From Candidatus Enterococcus courvalinii (GTDB taxonomy: Bacteria; Bacillota; Bacilli; Lactobacillales; Enterococcaceae), in the NCBI RefSeq assembly GCF_017315945.1, contig NZ_JAFLWI010000015.1:1-64000 (forward strand): a stretch of 64,000 nucleotides of DNA, read 5' to 3'. The notes under the pieces were generated by a model. It was not told the DNA's origin, ran no database searches, and saw nothing but the letters and a program-made list of their open reading frames with translations. Shown piece after piece: positions 27,872 through 38,392 of the stretch. Each line of letters starts with the position of its first letter. Within the stretch, counting starts at the first letter, position 1. The position numbers were made by a program, and so were the translations under genes.

Positions 27872-29161
27872 ATGAAAATTTTGATTATTGGTGCAGGCGG
27901 TCGAGAACACGCAATTGGGAAAAAACTGGTTGATAGTCCGCTGGTTGAAGCAGTTTACTGTGCGCCGGGAAACCCTGGAATGAAAAAAGATGGCATTCAA
28001 CCAGTCGCAATTGCAGATACAGATCATGAGGCACTCATTTTATTTGCAAGAGAAAAATGTATTTCTTGGACATTTGTTGGCCCAGAAATTCCTTTGTTAA
28101 ATGGAATTGTCGATGATTTTGTAGCAGCAGATTTGAAAATTTTTGGACCAACAAAGCGTGCAGCGTTGATTGAGGGGTCCAAAAGTTTTGCTAAACAATT
28201 GATGAGAGAGTGCCAGATTCCGACAGCTGAATCACAAACATTTGATGATTATGAGATGGCTATAGCTTATATCCGAGAAAAAGGTGCGCCAATCGTTGTG
28301 AAAGCAGATGGATTAGCTGCTGGTAAAGGCGTTGTCGTTGCAATGACGATTGGAGAAGCAATACAGGCTGCCAAAGACATGTTAAAGAGTCATCGATTTG
28401 GTGAAAGCGGAAATCAAATTGTTGTTGAAGAGTTTTTGGCTGGAGAAGAATTTTCGCTATTAGCATTTGTTCGTGGCACAGAAGTTTATCCAATGGTGAT
28501 TTCACAAGATCATAAACGAGCATATGACTTAGACAAAGGACCAAATACTGGGGGAATGGGTGCTTATTCGCCAGTCCCACAAATTTCGCAAGGGATGGTT
28601 GATGAAGCGATTGAAATGATTTTGAAACCAGCAGCGCAAGGCATGGTTGAACAAGGACGTTCCTTCACAGGAATCTTGTACGCTGGATTGATTGCAACTG
28701 TTGACGGCCCAAAAGTGATTGAATTCAATGCTCGATTTGGTGACCCAGAAACACAAGTTGTTTTACCAAGATTAGTGAATGATTTTGCTCAAGTGATAGA
28801 TGATTTACTAGGAAATCGTTCAATTGAATTAGAATGGTCACAAGATGAGTTTCATGTGGGGGTTGTTGTCGCTGCTGAAGGTTACCCGGCAACGTATGAA
28901 ACAGAAATGATGTTGCCGGATTTTTCTGATGAACCACATGTTCAAGTGTATTATGCAGGTGTGGCAGAAAAAGAAGGACGTTTAGTTGGAAACGGTGGAC
29001 GGGTCTATTTAGTCGAAGCCAAAGCGGAAACGTTAGAGCAAGCACAAAAATTGATTTATGAAGTTCTTGAAAGGAAAGACACGACCAAAACATTTTATCG
29101 TCATGATATTGGAAACAAGGCGTTGGAAGCAGTCGAAGGAAAAGTATTGTCTAAAAGATAA
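27872..29161 (+). CDS. purD: phosphoribosylamine-glycine ligase
   Basis: This ATP-grasp enzyme joins phosphoribosylamine and glycine. The 429-residue protein has the N-terminal ILIIGAGGREHAIGKK, the signature RFGDPETQVVLPRL and the ATP-grasp segment VVKADGLAAGKGVVVA. AAAAGGAGTAACGC precedes the ATG 24 bp after purH. It completes the IMP pathway and is the last gene of the operon; no clear terminator follows before the next promoter region. Confidence 0.97.
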   Translation: MKILIIGAGGREHAIGKKLVDSPLVEAVYCAPGNPGMKKDGIQPVAIADTDHEALILFAREKCISWTFVGPEIPLLNGIVDDFVAADLKIFGPTKRAALIEGSKSFAKQLMRECQIPTAESQTFDDYEMAIAYIREKGAPIVVKADGLAAGKGVVVAMTIGEAIQAAKDMLKSHRFGESGNQIVVEEFLAGEEFSLLAFVRGTEVYPMVISQDHKRAYDLDKGPNTGGMGAYSPVPQISQGMVDEAIEMILKPAAQGMVEQGRSFTGILYAGLIATVDGPKVIEFNARFGDPETQVVLPRLVNDFAQVIDDLLGNRSIELEWSQDEFHVGVVVAAEGYPATYETEMMLPDFSDEPHVQVYYAGVAEKEGRLVGNGGRVYLVEAKAETLEQAQKLIYEVLERKDTTKTFYRHDIGNKALEAVEGKVLSKR

Positions 29162-29237
29162 AATATTTGAGATTTGATAAAGCCTTTTCATAAAAATTGT
29201 GCTACACTTTTATTGTGTAAAAAAGGAGGAATTTTTT

Positions 29238-30152
29238 ATGAAACAGGTTCAATTTGGAACAGTAAATCACGCAGTTTCCGCAGTCATTCTTGGCTGTATG
29301 CGCATCAATAGTGCGAAAGATCCAGTTAAGGCAATCGAAACTGCTTATGACAATGGTATCAATTTCTTTGATCATGCAGATATCTATGGAAATGGTGAGT
29401 GCGAATCAATTTTTGCAGATGCCTTGGCAAAGACTTCTTTAAAGCGTGAAGATTTATTTATTCAGACAAAATGTGGGATCGTTCCAGGAGTGATGTTTGA
29501 TTTTTCAAAAGAACATATTATTGCATCTGTCGAAGGCAGTTTACAACGCTTAAAAATGGATTATGTAGATGCTTTATTGCTACATCGACCAGATACATTA
29601 GTCGAACCTGACGAGGTTGCTGCAGCTTTTGATGAATTAGAAAAAGCGGGGAAAGTCCGTTATTTTGGTGTAAGTAATCAAAAACCAATGCAAATTGAAT
29701 TATTGAAAAAATCGGTGCGTCAACCTTTAGCGGCTAACCAATTACAGTTTGGCTTGAAGCATTCAGAAATGGTTGATCAAGGAATTCATGTGAATATGAC
29801 AGATGATGCTAGTATCGATCATGATGGCAGTGTACTAGATTATTCAAGATTGCATGATATGACAATTCAAGCGTGGTCTCCTTATCAATATGGATTCTTT
29901 GAAGGTGTCTTTATCGGCAATGAAAAATTCCCAGAATTAAATCAAAAACTGAACGAAATGGCTGAAAAATACAATACAACGCCAACTGGTTTAGCTTCAG
30001 CCTGGATCTTACGTCATCCAGCAAACATGCAAGTGATTGCTGGAACGATGAACCTTAGCCGGATTGAAGAAATTGCAAAAGCTTCTGAAATTATGTTAAC
30101 AAGAGAAGATTGGTATGATTTATACATGGCTGCAGGAAATATTTTGCCATAG
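29238..30152 (+). CDS. aldo/keto reductase
   Basis: The 304-residue NADPH-dependent oxidoreductase has a TIM-barrel fold. The catalytic tetrad is visible as Asp and Tyr in NFFDHADIYGNG, Lys in FIQTKCGI and His in ALLLHRPDTL; the cofactor segment lies near SRIEEIAKA. It resembles the YdhF/YcsN group; the physiological substrate is unknown. AAAAGGAGGAATTT places the start at 29238 rather than 29199. An extended -10 (TGCTACACT, 29201-29208) suggests its own promoter after purD, and it ends at a very strong hairpin. Confidence 0.92.
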   Translation: MKQVQFGTVNHAVSAVILGCMRINSAKDPVKAIETAYDNGINFFDHADIYGNGECESIFADALAKTSLKREDLFIQTKCGIVPGVMFDFSKEHIIASVEGSLQRLKMDYVDALLLHRPDTLVEPDEVAAAFDELEKAGKVRYFGVSNQKPMQIELLKKSVRQPLAANQLQFGLKHSEMVDQGIHVNMTDDASIDHDGSVLDYSRLHDMTIQAWSPYQYGFFEGVFIGNEKFPELNQKLNEMAEKYNTTPTGLASAWILRHPANMQVIAGTMNLSRIEEIAKASEIMLTREDWYDLYMAAGNILP

Positions 30153-30182
30153 AACTTGGCGAACGGTATCAGCTATCTGACA

Positions 30183-30228
30183 GTAAAAAACAGGGATTGC
30201 TACTTTTGTAGCAATCCCTGTTTTTTAC
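30183..30228. terminator. bidirectional terminator between the aldo/keto reductase gene and guaC
   Basis: A perfect stem of about 20 bp (GTAAAAAACAGGGATTGCTA and its complement) encloses a short loop, with A and T runs on the two sides. Confidence 0.93.
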
Positions 30229-30234
30229 CTTTTT

Positions 30235-30412
30235 CCGAACATTCCTCTTTTTAATGGAGTAGTTTATTGAAAAAAGAATAAGAAAACGAATTATTCGTAA
30301 AATGTTCATGGTTTTGGCTTGATTTTTTTATTTAGTTGAGTTAAATTACATAGGGCGCTAAAAAATGCCTGAATAAAACGAAAAATGTTCGTGTTTTGCT
30401 GAACTGAACATT
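30235..30412. promoter_or_regulatory. cluster of PurR-like GAACATT boxes upstream of guaC
   Basis: GAACATT occurs four times: forward at 30237-30243 (as CCGAACATT), reverse at 30302-30308 and 30384-30390, and forward at 30406-30412. A palindrome ACGAATTATTCGT lies at 30285-30297. These match the purC box core. Confidence 0.6.
30320..30348 (+). promoter_or_regulatory. promoter of guaC
   Basis: TTGATT (30320-30325), a 17-bp spacer and TAAATT (30343-30348). It is surrounded by the GAACATT boxes. Confidence 0.6.
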
Positions 30413-30426
30413 AGGAGGACAATTTG

Positions 30427-31404
30427 ATGAAAGTATTTGATTACGAAGATATCCAACTAATTCCGAATAAATGTATCGTAAATAGCCGATCAGAGTGTGA
30501 CACAACAGTGACTTTAGGTAAGCACTCATTTAAAATGCCAGTAGTACCTGCAAATATGCAAACAATTATTGATGAGTCGATTGCAGAATTTTTAGCAAAA
30601 AATGGTTATTTTTATATTATGCATCGTTTTGATGAAGAAGCACGTATCCCGTTCGTTAAAAAAATGAAACAAGAAGGATATATCTCATCAATCAGCGTTG
30701 GCGTAAAAGAAAACGAATATGCTTTCGTTGAAGAATTAGCACAAAAAAATCTAGTACCAGATTACATCACAATTGATATTGCTCACGGGCATTCCAATTC
30801 AGTAATTAACATGATTCAACATATAAAAAAACATCTTCCCGAAACATTTGTGATCGCGGGAAATGTTGGAACGCCTGAAGCTGTTCGTGAATTGGAAAAT
30901 GCTGGGGCTGATGCAACAAAGGTTGGCATCGGACCAGGAAAAGTTTGTATCACGAAAATCAAAACAGGTTTCGGAACAGGCGGCTGGCAGTTAGCTGCGT
31001 TAAGATGGTGTGCAAAAGCTGCTCGTAAACCAATTATTGCAGATGGTGGGATTCGAACACATGGCGATGTGGCCAAATCAGTTCGTTTTGGTGCAACAAT
31101 GGTTATGATTGGTTCATTATTTGCTGGACATGAAGAATCACCAGGTGAAACGAAAGTTGAAAACGGAGTTGTTTATAAAGAATATTTTGGCTCCGCTTCA
31201 GAATTCCAAAAAGGTGAAAAGAAAAATGTTGAAGGAAAGAAAATTTGGATTCAACATAAAGGCTCACTAAAAGATACATTAGTTGAAATGCAACAAGATT
31301 TACAATCTTCGATTTCTTATGCAGGCGGTCGTGACTTAGAAGCGATTCGTAAAGTCGATTATGTAATTGTGAAAAACTCTATTTTTAATGGAGATACTAT
31401 TTAA
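30427..31404 (+). CDS. guaC: GMP reductase
   Basis: The enzyme deaminates GMP to IMP with NADPH, linking guanine and adenine nucleotide pools. The 325-residue length suits the Firmicute form. The catalytic loop is [20 protein letters not shown], with Cys as nucleophile, and the phosphate site is [15 protein letters not shown]. There are no CBS domains, which separates it from IMP dehydrogenase. TAGGAGGAC precedes the ATG at 30427, overlapping the last GAACATT box. Confidence 0.95.
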   Translation: MKVFDYEDIQLIPNKCIVNSRSECDTTVTLGKHSFKMPVVPANMQTIIDESIAEFLAKNGYFYIMHRFDEEARIPFVKKMKQEGYISSISVGVKENEYAFVEELAQKNLVPDYITIDIAHGHSNSVINMIQHIKKHLPETFVIAGNVGTPEAVRELENAGADATKVGIGPGKVCITKIKTGFGTGGWQLAALRWCAKAARKPIIADGGIRTHGDVAKSVRFGATMVMIGSLFAGHEESPGETKVENGVVYKEYFGSASEFQKGEKKNVEGKKIWIQHKGSLKDTLVEMQQDLQSSISYAGGRDLEAIRKVDYVIVKNSIFNGDTI

Positions 31405-31442
31405 AATAGCAGAGTGTTTTCACTCTCAAATAGTAGTAGGAA

Positions 31443-31478
31443 GAGTGTCAGATGGATCTTTGTCTGGTGCTCTTTTTT
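31443..31478 (+). terminator. terminator of guaC
   Basis: GAGTGTCAGA pairs with TCTGGTGCTC (three G-U pairs) before TTTTTT. Confidence 0.7.
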
Positions 31479-31581
31479 ATTGGACAAGAAAATAGACTAT
31501 GCAAAAACTTGTTATTTTTATTTCTTTTTTGTCAAAAATTCAGCTACAATAGAAGACGGAATGAAAAGGAGACTTGAAGTT

Positions 31582-32718
31582 ATGAAAAAAATAAAAGTTT
31601 TATCCGTTTTTGGTACTAGACCAGAAGCGATTAAAATGGCACCATTAGTTAAAGCCCTTGCAAAAGATGAACGCTTTATTGGAAAAGTTGCCGTTACGGC
31701 GCAACATCGTGAAATGCTTGATCAAGTGTTAGAAGTATTTGAAATCACTCCTGATTATGATTTGAATTTGATGAAAGGTGGACAAACTTTAGCAGGAATT
31801 ACTTCAAGAATTCTTGATGACTTAACCCCTGTTTTATTGGAAGAACAACCAGACATCGTTTTAGTGCATGGAGATACGACAACGACTTATGCGAGCGCAA
31901 CAGCAGCTTTCTATCAACAAATCAAAGTTGGTCACGTGGAAGCAGGTTTGCGAACTTGGAATAAGTGGTCGCCATTTCCTGAAGAGATGAATCGCCAATT
32001 AACAGATGTCTTAAGTGATATTTATTTTGCACCAACAAGTCAAAGTAAAGAAAACTTAGAAAAAGAAAATCATCCAACAGACGCTATTTTTGTAACTGGG
32101 AATACCGCAATTGATGCAATGGGATACACTGTTGATGAAGAGTATCAAAGTGAACATCTACCAGTATCAAAAGAGGAAAAAATGGTCTTGGTGACAATGC
32201 ACCGTCGCGAAAATATTGGTCAACCAATGCGCCAAGTATTCCAAGCAATTGCGCGTGTTGCTAATGAACATCCTGAAGTGAAATTTGTTTTTCCAATGCA
32301 TCGCAATCCAAAAGTACGTGAAGAAGCAATGGATATTCTAGGAAATTTAGCTAATGTATCATTGATTGAGCCTTTAGATGTTGTTGATTTCCATAATTTT
32401 GCAGCACGTAGTTATTTGATTTTGACGGATTCTGGTGGTGTTCAAGAAGAAGCGCCATCACTTGGAGTACCAGTACTTGTCTTGCGTGATACAACAGAAC
32501 GTCCAGAAGGTGTTAAGGCAGGTACTTTGAAAATGGTCGGGACAGACGAAGAAACTGTCTATGACGAAACAACTCGTTTGCTTGAAAACAAAGAAGCTCA
32601 TCAGGAAATGGCGCATGCTTCAAATCCTTATGGAGATGGTCAAGCGAGCCATCGTATTTTAGACGCAATGGCGTATTACTTTAATATAGAAGAAACCCGA
32701 CCAACTGATTTTGAATAA
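31582..32718 (+). CDS. wecB: UDP-N-acetylglucosamine 2-epimerase (non-hydrolysing)
   Basis: The enzyme interconverts UDP-GlcNAc and UDP-ManNAc, the precursor for ManNAc in teichoic-acid linkage units or surface polysaccharide. The product is 378 residues from the ATG at 31582. Motifs are FGTRPEAIKMAPL near residues 8-20, VHGDTTTTYA, VGHVEAGLRT, MHRRENIG and LTDSGGVQEEAPSLGVPVLVLRDTTERPEG. AAAAGGAGAC lies 10 nt upstream. It is often named mnaA in Firmicutes. It stands apart from other wall-polymer genes. Confidence 0.94.
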   Translation: MKKIKVLSVFGTRPEAIKMAPLVKALAKDERFIGKVAVTAQHREMLDQVLEVFEITPDYDLNLMKGGQTLAGITSRILDDLTPVLLEEQPDIVLVHGDTTTTYASATAAFYQQIKVGHVEAGLRTWNKWSPFPEEMNRQLTDVLSDIYFAPTSQSKENLEKENHPTDAIFVTGNTAIDAMGYTVDEEYQSEHLPVSKEEKMVLVTMHRRENIGQPMRQVFQAIARVANEHPEVKFVFPMHRNPKVREEAMDILGNLANVSLIEPLDVVDFHNFAARSYLILTDSGGVQEEAPSLGVPVLVLRDTTERPEGVKAGTLKMVGTDEETVYDETTRLLENKEAHQEMAHASNPYGDGQASHRILDAMAYYFNIEETRPTDFE

Positions 32719-32782
32719 AGTTTATTTTTTCGTAAGTTTATCTATTCTTTTTTAAAAGATAAAAAGTAAGTGAGGAGATCTC

Positions 32783-34207
32783 ATGTGGCAAAAAATAGAT
32801 AAGGCACAAGGACCTGCATATCGACAAATGATGGATCAAATCGTGCAGAAAATCGAGCGAGGAGAATTAAATCCAGGTGAAAGACTTGCCTCGGAACGAA
32901 AGTTAGCAGAAGCTTTTGGGGTGAATCGTTCCACCGTAGTTCACGCATTGGAAGAGTTACGCGCGCTTGGAGTTCTAACAAGCAAACAAGGTAGTGGTCG
33001 CTATGTCAATCAAATGGAATGGGGCAAGTTTTCCATTCCAAGAATTGATTGGCGTCAATTGATTGCTCACCGGTATGAGCAATCAATCAATCATTATGAA
33101 GAAAAAATCAATCGTGGAAAAAGGCAAATGAGTGTATTTCTTGATTTATACTCGAGTGAAATGCCGAATGAGTTATTACCTGATTTTCAATTTCCCTCTT
33201 ATTCATTAGCAGATATCTTAATGGAAGAAAAGAGGATGAATCGCTATGGCTACTTGCCTTTGAAAGAAAAAATCACGGGATACTTGAAAGAAGAACTTCA
33301 ATTGACCTTTTCTGCGGACCAGCTTTTAGTCACTGGTGGTGGTCAGCAAGCTATTTTTTTGATTTTACAAACCATTTTATCATCAGGAGATGCAATTGCG
33401 GTTGAATCGCCGTCCTTTTTCTATCGTCTTCCTTTGTTTAAAGCAGCGGGAATTCGCCTTTTTGGAGTGACAATGGATGAGGAAGGGATCGATTTAAAAC
33501 AGCTAGAAGCATCGATTTTAAAAAATCAGGTGAAAGCCGTCTTAGTCAATCCTAATTTTCAGAATCCAACAGGGAAAGTTATGAGCCAGAAAAGACGTGA
33601 AGCGCTTGTACAATTATGTCGTCGCTACCAATTACCAATTATTGAAGATGATGTTTTTACTGATTTTTCTTTTTCAGAGATGAATGAGATCCAACCGCTC
33701 CGCTTGCTTGATCCAGACAATGTCTTATATATTGGTTCCTTGTCACGTGTTTTGGGTCGAACAACAAAAATTGGTTGGGTATTAGGACCAAAAACTTTAA
33801 TTGCTCGATTGGCCAATGCACAAGAAATGATGGAGTTTTCATTAAGTATTGTTTCACAAATGTTAGCAACAAGTGTGTTTGATGAAGCTTTTCTTTCAAA
33901 AATGTCCTTGGTGCGAAAACAATTAGCTCAGCGAAGCCAACAATTAGTTGATTGGTCGAAGCAACAATCTTTTTTTGAGTTGCATCCAATTAGAGGTGGC
34001 TATTATGCTTGGTTGACTTGGGAAGGCAAGCAATTATCAACGGAAATAGCAGATGAATTAATTGCGCGGGGATTGGGAATTGCTCCGGCACAATTATTTG
34101 GCGAAGAAGTAAACGGGCTGCGTTTGAATTTTAGCCGGTTATCCGAAGAAGAATTACCTAAATTTAGTGAATTGATGAACCAAGCCGCAGAAATGTTAAA
34201 AAAATAA
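32783..34207 (+). CDS. MocR-type regulator: GntR HTH fused to an aminotransferase-like domain with altered PLP site
   Basis: The 474-residue protein has an N-terminal winged helix of the GntR family (about 10-75; RLASERKLAEAFGVNRSTVVHAL) and a fold-type I aminotransferase domain (about 115-474), the MocR architecture. The PLP pocket is unusual. The Schiff-base lysine position in SxSK is Arg (R322 in GSLSRVLG). The phosphate-binding Arg seven residues later is Lys (K329 in RTTKIGW). The Tyr of the EDDxY motif is Phe (F292). The Asn in NPNFQNPTG is kept. A classical transaminase reaction is therefore unlikely. GTGAGGAGATC precedes the ATG; no target gene is evident nearby. Confidence 0.88.
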   Translation: MWQKIDKAQGPAYRQMMDQIVQKIERGELNPGERLASERKLAEAFGVNRSTVVHALEELRALGVLTSKQGSGRYVNQMEWGKFSIPRIDWRQLIAHRYEQSINHYEEKINRGKRQMSVFLDLYSSEMPNELLPDFQFPSYSLADILMEEKRMNRYGYLPLKEKITGYLKEELQLTFSADQLLVTGGGQQAIFLILQTILSSGDAIAVESPSFFYRLPLFKAAGIRLFGVTMDEEGIDLKQLEASILKNQVKAVLVNPNFQNPTGKVMSQKRREALVQLCRRYQLPIIEDDVFTDFSFSEMNEIQPLRLLDPDNVLYIGSLSRVLGRTTKIGWVLGPKTLIARLANAQEMMEFSLSIVSQMLATSVFDEAFLSKMSLVRKQLAQRSQQLVDWSKQQSFFELHPIRGGYYAWLTWEGKQLSTEIADELIARGLGIAPAQLFGEEVNGLRLNFSRLSEEELPKFSELMNQAAEMLKK

Positions 34208-34216
34208 AGAAAATTG

Positions 34217-34252
34217 TAACAGCATAGAAATTTTTCTATGCTGTTTTTTTGT
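34217..34252 (+). terminator. terminator of the MocR-type gene
   Basis: ACAGCATAGAAA pairs with TTTCTATGCTGT before a run of T. Confidence 0.9.
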
Positions 34253-34429
34253 TGATGAAATTTTTTACAGAAGTTCGGTATAACAGCTTCATTAGTTGTT
34301 TGTAAAATTGTGCACGAGCCTAGAATGTGTCAAGAATAAACTTTTATAAAAGTTGTAACAACAAGGTTTGTAAATAGAAACAGTTCGATGTTTTGCTGTT
34401 AAAATACGGAGGGTTTTTTCAAGTAAAAT
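34253..34429. other. gene-free upstream region of pdhA
   Basis: This AT-rich stretch has no credible ORF. TGTTAAAAT (34398-34405) could be an extended -10 element, but no good -35 accompanies it. Nothing else is recognisable. Confidence 0.4.
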
Positions 34430-34464
34430 GTAAACCGCTTTCTTGTTTGTGATTTAATTCACTA
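34430..34464. promoter_or_regulatory. Rex-type operator with an adjoining cre-like element, upstream of pdhA
   Basis: TTGTGATTTAATTCACTA (34447-34464) matches the Rex consensus TTGTGA-N6-TCACAA at 11 of 12 arm positions and lies 3 bp before the -35. Just upstream GTAAACCGCTTTCT (34430-34443) is a degenerate cre-like sequence. NADH-sensing Rex control of pdh is plausible; the cre part is weak. Confidence 0.65.
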
Positions 34465-34467
34465 TCG

Positions 34468-34495
34468 TTGATGTAGCAAGGATTATTTTTATAAA
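34468..34495 (+). promoter_or_regulatory. candidate promoter of pdhABCD
   Basis: TTGATG (34468-34473), a 16-bp spacer and TATAAA (34490-34495), directly after the Rex-like site. The leader to pdhA would be about 150 nt. Confidence 0.5.
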
Positions 34496-34647
34496 AAATT
34501 ATCGTGAATTTATGGGCTTATAACTTGTATTTCTCCATGATACATGATAATTTATGTATGAAGCCGGTTAAATAGTGATACAGATTCTATTACTGTTTCA
34601 ATCGTAGCTAGAAGAGAATTTCTTATAGACGAGAGAGGAATGTGTGA

Positions 34648-35760
<1,113 letters not shown>

Positions 35761-35762
35761 TC

Positions 35763-36740
35763 ATGGCACAAAAAACAATGATTCAAGCAATCACTGATGC
35801 TTTAGCACTTGAACTAGAACATGATGAAAATGTCGTCATTTTTGGTGAAGATGTTGGTAAAAACGGAGGGGTTTTCCGTGCAACAGAAGGATTGCAAGAA
35901 AAATTTGGTGAAGATCGTGTGTTCGATACGCCTTTAGCAGAATCAGGGATTGCAGGTCTTGGATTTGGTTTAGCTTTAGAAGGTTTCCGTCCAGTTCCCG
36001 AAATTCAATTCTTTGGTTTTATTTTTGAAGCGATGGACGAAGTTGTTGCGCAAATGGCGCGTACTCGTTACCGTATGGGTGGAACAAGAAACTTACCAAT
36101 CACAATTCGTTCCCCATTTGGTGGCGGTGTGCATACACCAGAATTACACTCAGATAATTTGGAAGGATTGATTGCGCAATCACCTGGTATTCGTGTAGTA
36201 ATTCCATCAAATCCTTATGATGCAAAAGGTTTATTGATTTCTTCCATCAGAAGTAACGATCCAGTTGTTTTCTTAGAGCATATGAAACTTTATCGTTCTT
36301 TCCGTGAGGAAGTGCCAGATGAAGCGTATGAAGTACCTTTGGATAAAGCAGCAGTAACTCGTGAAGGCTCAGATGTTTCAATCATCACTTATGGTGCGAT
36401 GGTTCGTGAAGCAATCAAAGCTGCGGATAAATTAGCGCAAGAAAATATTTCGGTTGAAATTATCGATTTACGGACAGTTGCTCCTCTTGACATTGAAACA
36501 ATCATTCAATCTGTCGAAAAAACAGGTCGTGTAGTTGTTGTTCAAGAAGCACAAAGACAAGCAGGCGTTGCCGCGCAAGTTGTTTCTGAAATTTCAGAAC
36601 GCGCGATTCTTTCTTTAGAAGCACCAATCGGACGTGTTTCTGCACCGGATACTGTCTTCCCATTTGGTCAAGCAGAAAATGCTTGGTTACCAAACGCTTC
36701 GGACATTGAAGCAAAAGTCAAAGAAATCGCAGAATTCTAA
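35763..36740 (+). CDS. pdhB: pyruvate dehydrogenase E1 component, beta subunit
   Basis: The 325-residue subunit completes the E1 heterotetramer. Recognisable segments are [23 protein letters not shown], the active-site region around [17 protein letters not shown], and the C-terminal transketolase domain with [24 protein letters not shown] at the end of pdhA precedes the ATG, so translation is coupled. Confidence 0.97.
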   Translation: MAQKTMIQAITDALALELEHDENVVIFGEDVGKNGGVFRATEGLQEKFGEDRVFDTPLAESGIAGLGFGLALEGFRPVPEIQFFGFIFEAMDEVVAQMARTRYRMGGTRNLPITIRSPFGGGVHTPELHSDNLEGLIAQSPGIRVVIPSNPYDAKGLLISSIRSNDPVVFLEHMKLYRSFREEVPDEAYEVPLDKAAVTREGSDVSIITYGAMVREAIKAADKLAQENISVEIIDLRTVAPLDIETIIQSVEKTGRVVVVQEAQRQAGVAAQVVSEISERAILSLEAPIGRVSAPDTVFPFGQAENAWLPNASDIEAKVKEIAEF

Positions 36741-36759
36741 GAAAAGAAGGGGAAAATTC

Positions 36760-38385
36760 ATGGCTTATCAATTTAAATTACCGGATATCGGTGAAGGAAT
36801 TGCAGAAGGCGAAATCGTAAAATGGTTCGTTAAAGCAGGCGACACGATCAATGAAGACGATACACTATTAGAAGTTCAAAATGACAAATCAGTTGAAGAA
36901 ATCCCATCTCCTATTACAGGGACGGTTAAAAATGTATTAGTTCCAGAAGGTACTGTAGCAAACGTTGGTGATGTTTTAGTAGAAATCGATGCACCTGGTT
37001 ATGAAGATGACTCGCCAGCTGCACCAGCTAAAGAACAAACGCCTGAATCACCTGCTGCAATTCCAACAGCAGAAGGTTCTGGGGAAGGTGTTTTTGAATT
37101 TAAATTACCAGATATCGGTGAAGGGATCGCAGAAGGCGAAATCGTAAAATGGTTCGTTAAAGCGGGCGATACAATCAACGAAGATGACACATTATTAGAA
37201 GTTCAAAATGACAAATCAGTTGAAGAAATTCCGTCACCTGTTACTGGAACAGTCAAAAACGTATTAGTTCCAGAAGGTACTGTAGCAAATGTTGGCGATG
37301 TTTTGGTAGAAATCGATGCACCAGGACATAACACAAGTCAATCTTCAGCACCAAGTGCACAAGCGCAAGTTGCGGCAGCTCCTCAAGAAACAAAAACGGC
37401 TACGTCAACGGTTGTTGCTACAGCCGATGAATCTAAACGCATTCTTGCAATGCCTTCTGTTCGCCAATATGCTCGCGAAAAAGATGTAGATATCTCACAA
37501 GTAACTGCTACTGGCAAAGGTGGCCGTATCACGAAAGAAGATATTGATCAATTTGCTTCGGGTGGCGCGCCTGTTCAAGCAACTGCACCAGAAGCAGCGC
37601 CAACAGCTGCAAAAGCAACGCCAGAAACACCAGCTGCTGCACCAAAAGCAGAACCAGCTGCATTCAAGTCTGGTCAAGCAGAACGTGAAACTCGTGAAGC
37701 ATTAACGCCAACACGTAAAGCAATTGCAAAAGCGATGGTTAATAGCAAACACACAGCACCACATGTTACTTTACATGATGATGTTGAGGTTTCGAAACTT
37801 TGGGATCACCGTAAGAAGTTTAAAGATGTTGCTGCTGAAAACGGCACAAAATTAACTTTCTTACCATATGTTGTCAAAGCATTGACAGCAACTGCGAAGA
37901 AATTCCCAGTATTGAATGCGTCAATTGATGACAAAACACAAGAAATCGTGTATAAACATTACTACAATATCGGTATTGCAACTGATACGGATCACGGGTT
38001 GTATGTACCGAATATCAAAGATGCAAACATGAAGAGTATGTTTGCGATTGCTGATGAAATCAATGAAAAAGCAGCATTAGCGCATGATGGTAAACTTTCT
38101 GCCCAAGATATGCGTGACGGCTCCATTACAATCAGTAATATTGGTTCTGTTGGTGGTGGCTGGTTCACACCTGTTATCAATTATCCTGAAGTAGCTATTT
38201 TAGGTGTTGGTACAATTGCACAACAACCAGTCGTGAATAGCGAAGGTGAAATCGTTGTTGGTCGCGTGATGAAATTATCATTAAGCTTTGATCATCGAAT
38301 CGTTGACGGTGCAACTGCACAGAAAGCAATGAATAACATCAAACGTTTATTAGCAGATCCAGAATTATTATTGATGGAAGGATGA
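36760..38385 (+). CDS. pdhC: pyruvate dehydrogenase E2 (dihydrolipoamide acetyltransferase) with two lipoyl domains
   Basis: The 541-residue core protein has two N-terminal lipoyl domains (about 3-80 and 112-189) with lipoylation lysines K43 and K152 in VQNDKSVEE. Alanine/proline-rich linkers follow, then a peripheral-subunit-binding domain (about 228-268; [27 protein letters not shown]). The acyltransferase domain has the catalytic FDHRIVDGA near 510-518. The two lipoyl domains differ at one residue in 76. GAAGGGGAAA precedes the ATG at 36760. Enterococcal E2 proteins are known to have two lipoyl domains. Confidence 0.97.
   Translation: MAYQFKLPDIGEGIAEGEIVKWFVKAGDTINEDDTLLEVQNDKSVEEIPSPITGTVKNVLVPEGTVANVGDVLVEIDAPGYEDDSPAAPAKEQTPESPAAIPTAEGSGEGVFEFKLPDIGEGIAEGEIVKWFVKAGDTINEDDTLLEVQNDKSVEEIPSPVTGTVKNVLVPEGTVANVGDVLVEIDAPGHNTSQSSAPSAQAQVAAAPQETKTATSTVVATADESKRILAMPSVRQYAREKDVDISQVTATGKGGRITKEDIDQFASGGAPVQATAPEAAPTAAKATPETPAAAPKAEPAAFKSGQAERETREALTPTRKAIAKAMVNSKHTAPHVTLHDDVEVSKLWDHRKKFKDVAAENGTKLTFLPYVVKALTATAKKFPVLNASIDDKTQEIVYKHYYNIGIATDTDHGLYVPNIKDANMKSMFAIADEINEKAALAHDGKLSAQDMRDGSITISNIGSVGGGWFTPVINYPEVAILGVGTIAQQPVVNSEGEIVVGRVMKLSLSFDHRIVDGATAQKAMNNIKRLLADPELLLMEG
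36772..37326 (+). repeat. tandem lipoyl-domain repeat inside pdhC
   Basis: The 228-bp segments 36772-36999 and 37099-37326 encode near-identical domains (one Ile/Val difference) but differ at many synonymous positions. This points to protein-level constraint, perhaps with past gene conversion, rather than a very recent copy. Confidence 0.9.
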
Positions 38386-38392
38386 GTGGAAA

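Noticed and set aside
31414-31581. Longer N-terminus for the UDP-GlcNAc 2-epimerase
   Set aside because: The extension runs through the guaC terminator and an AT-rich promoter region; the family N-terminus KKIKVLSVFGTRPEA starts at 31582.
34430-34443. A firm CcpA cre site upstream of pdhA
   Set aside because: At least three of the conserved cre positions mismatch, so it is mentioned only as cre-like next to the Rex site.
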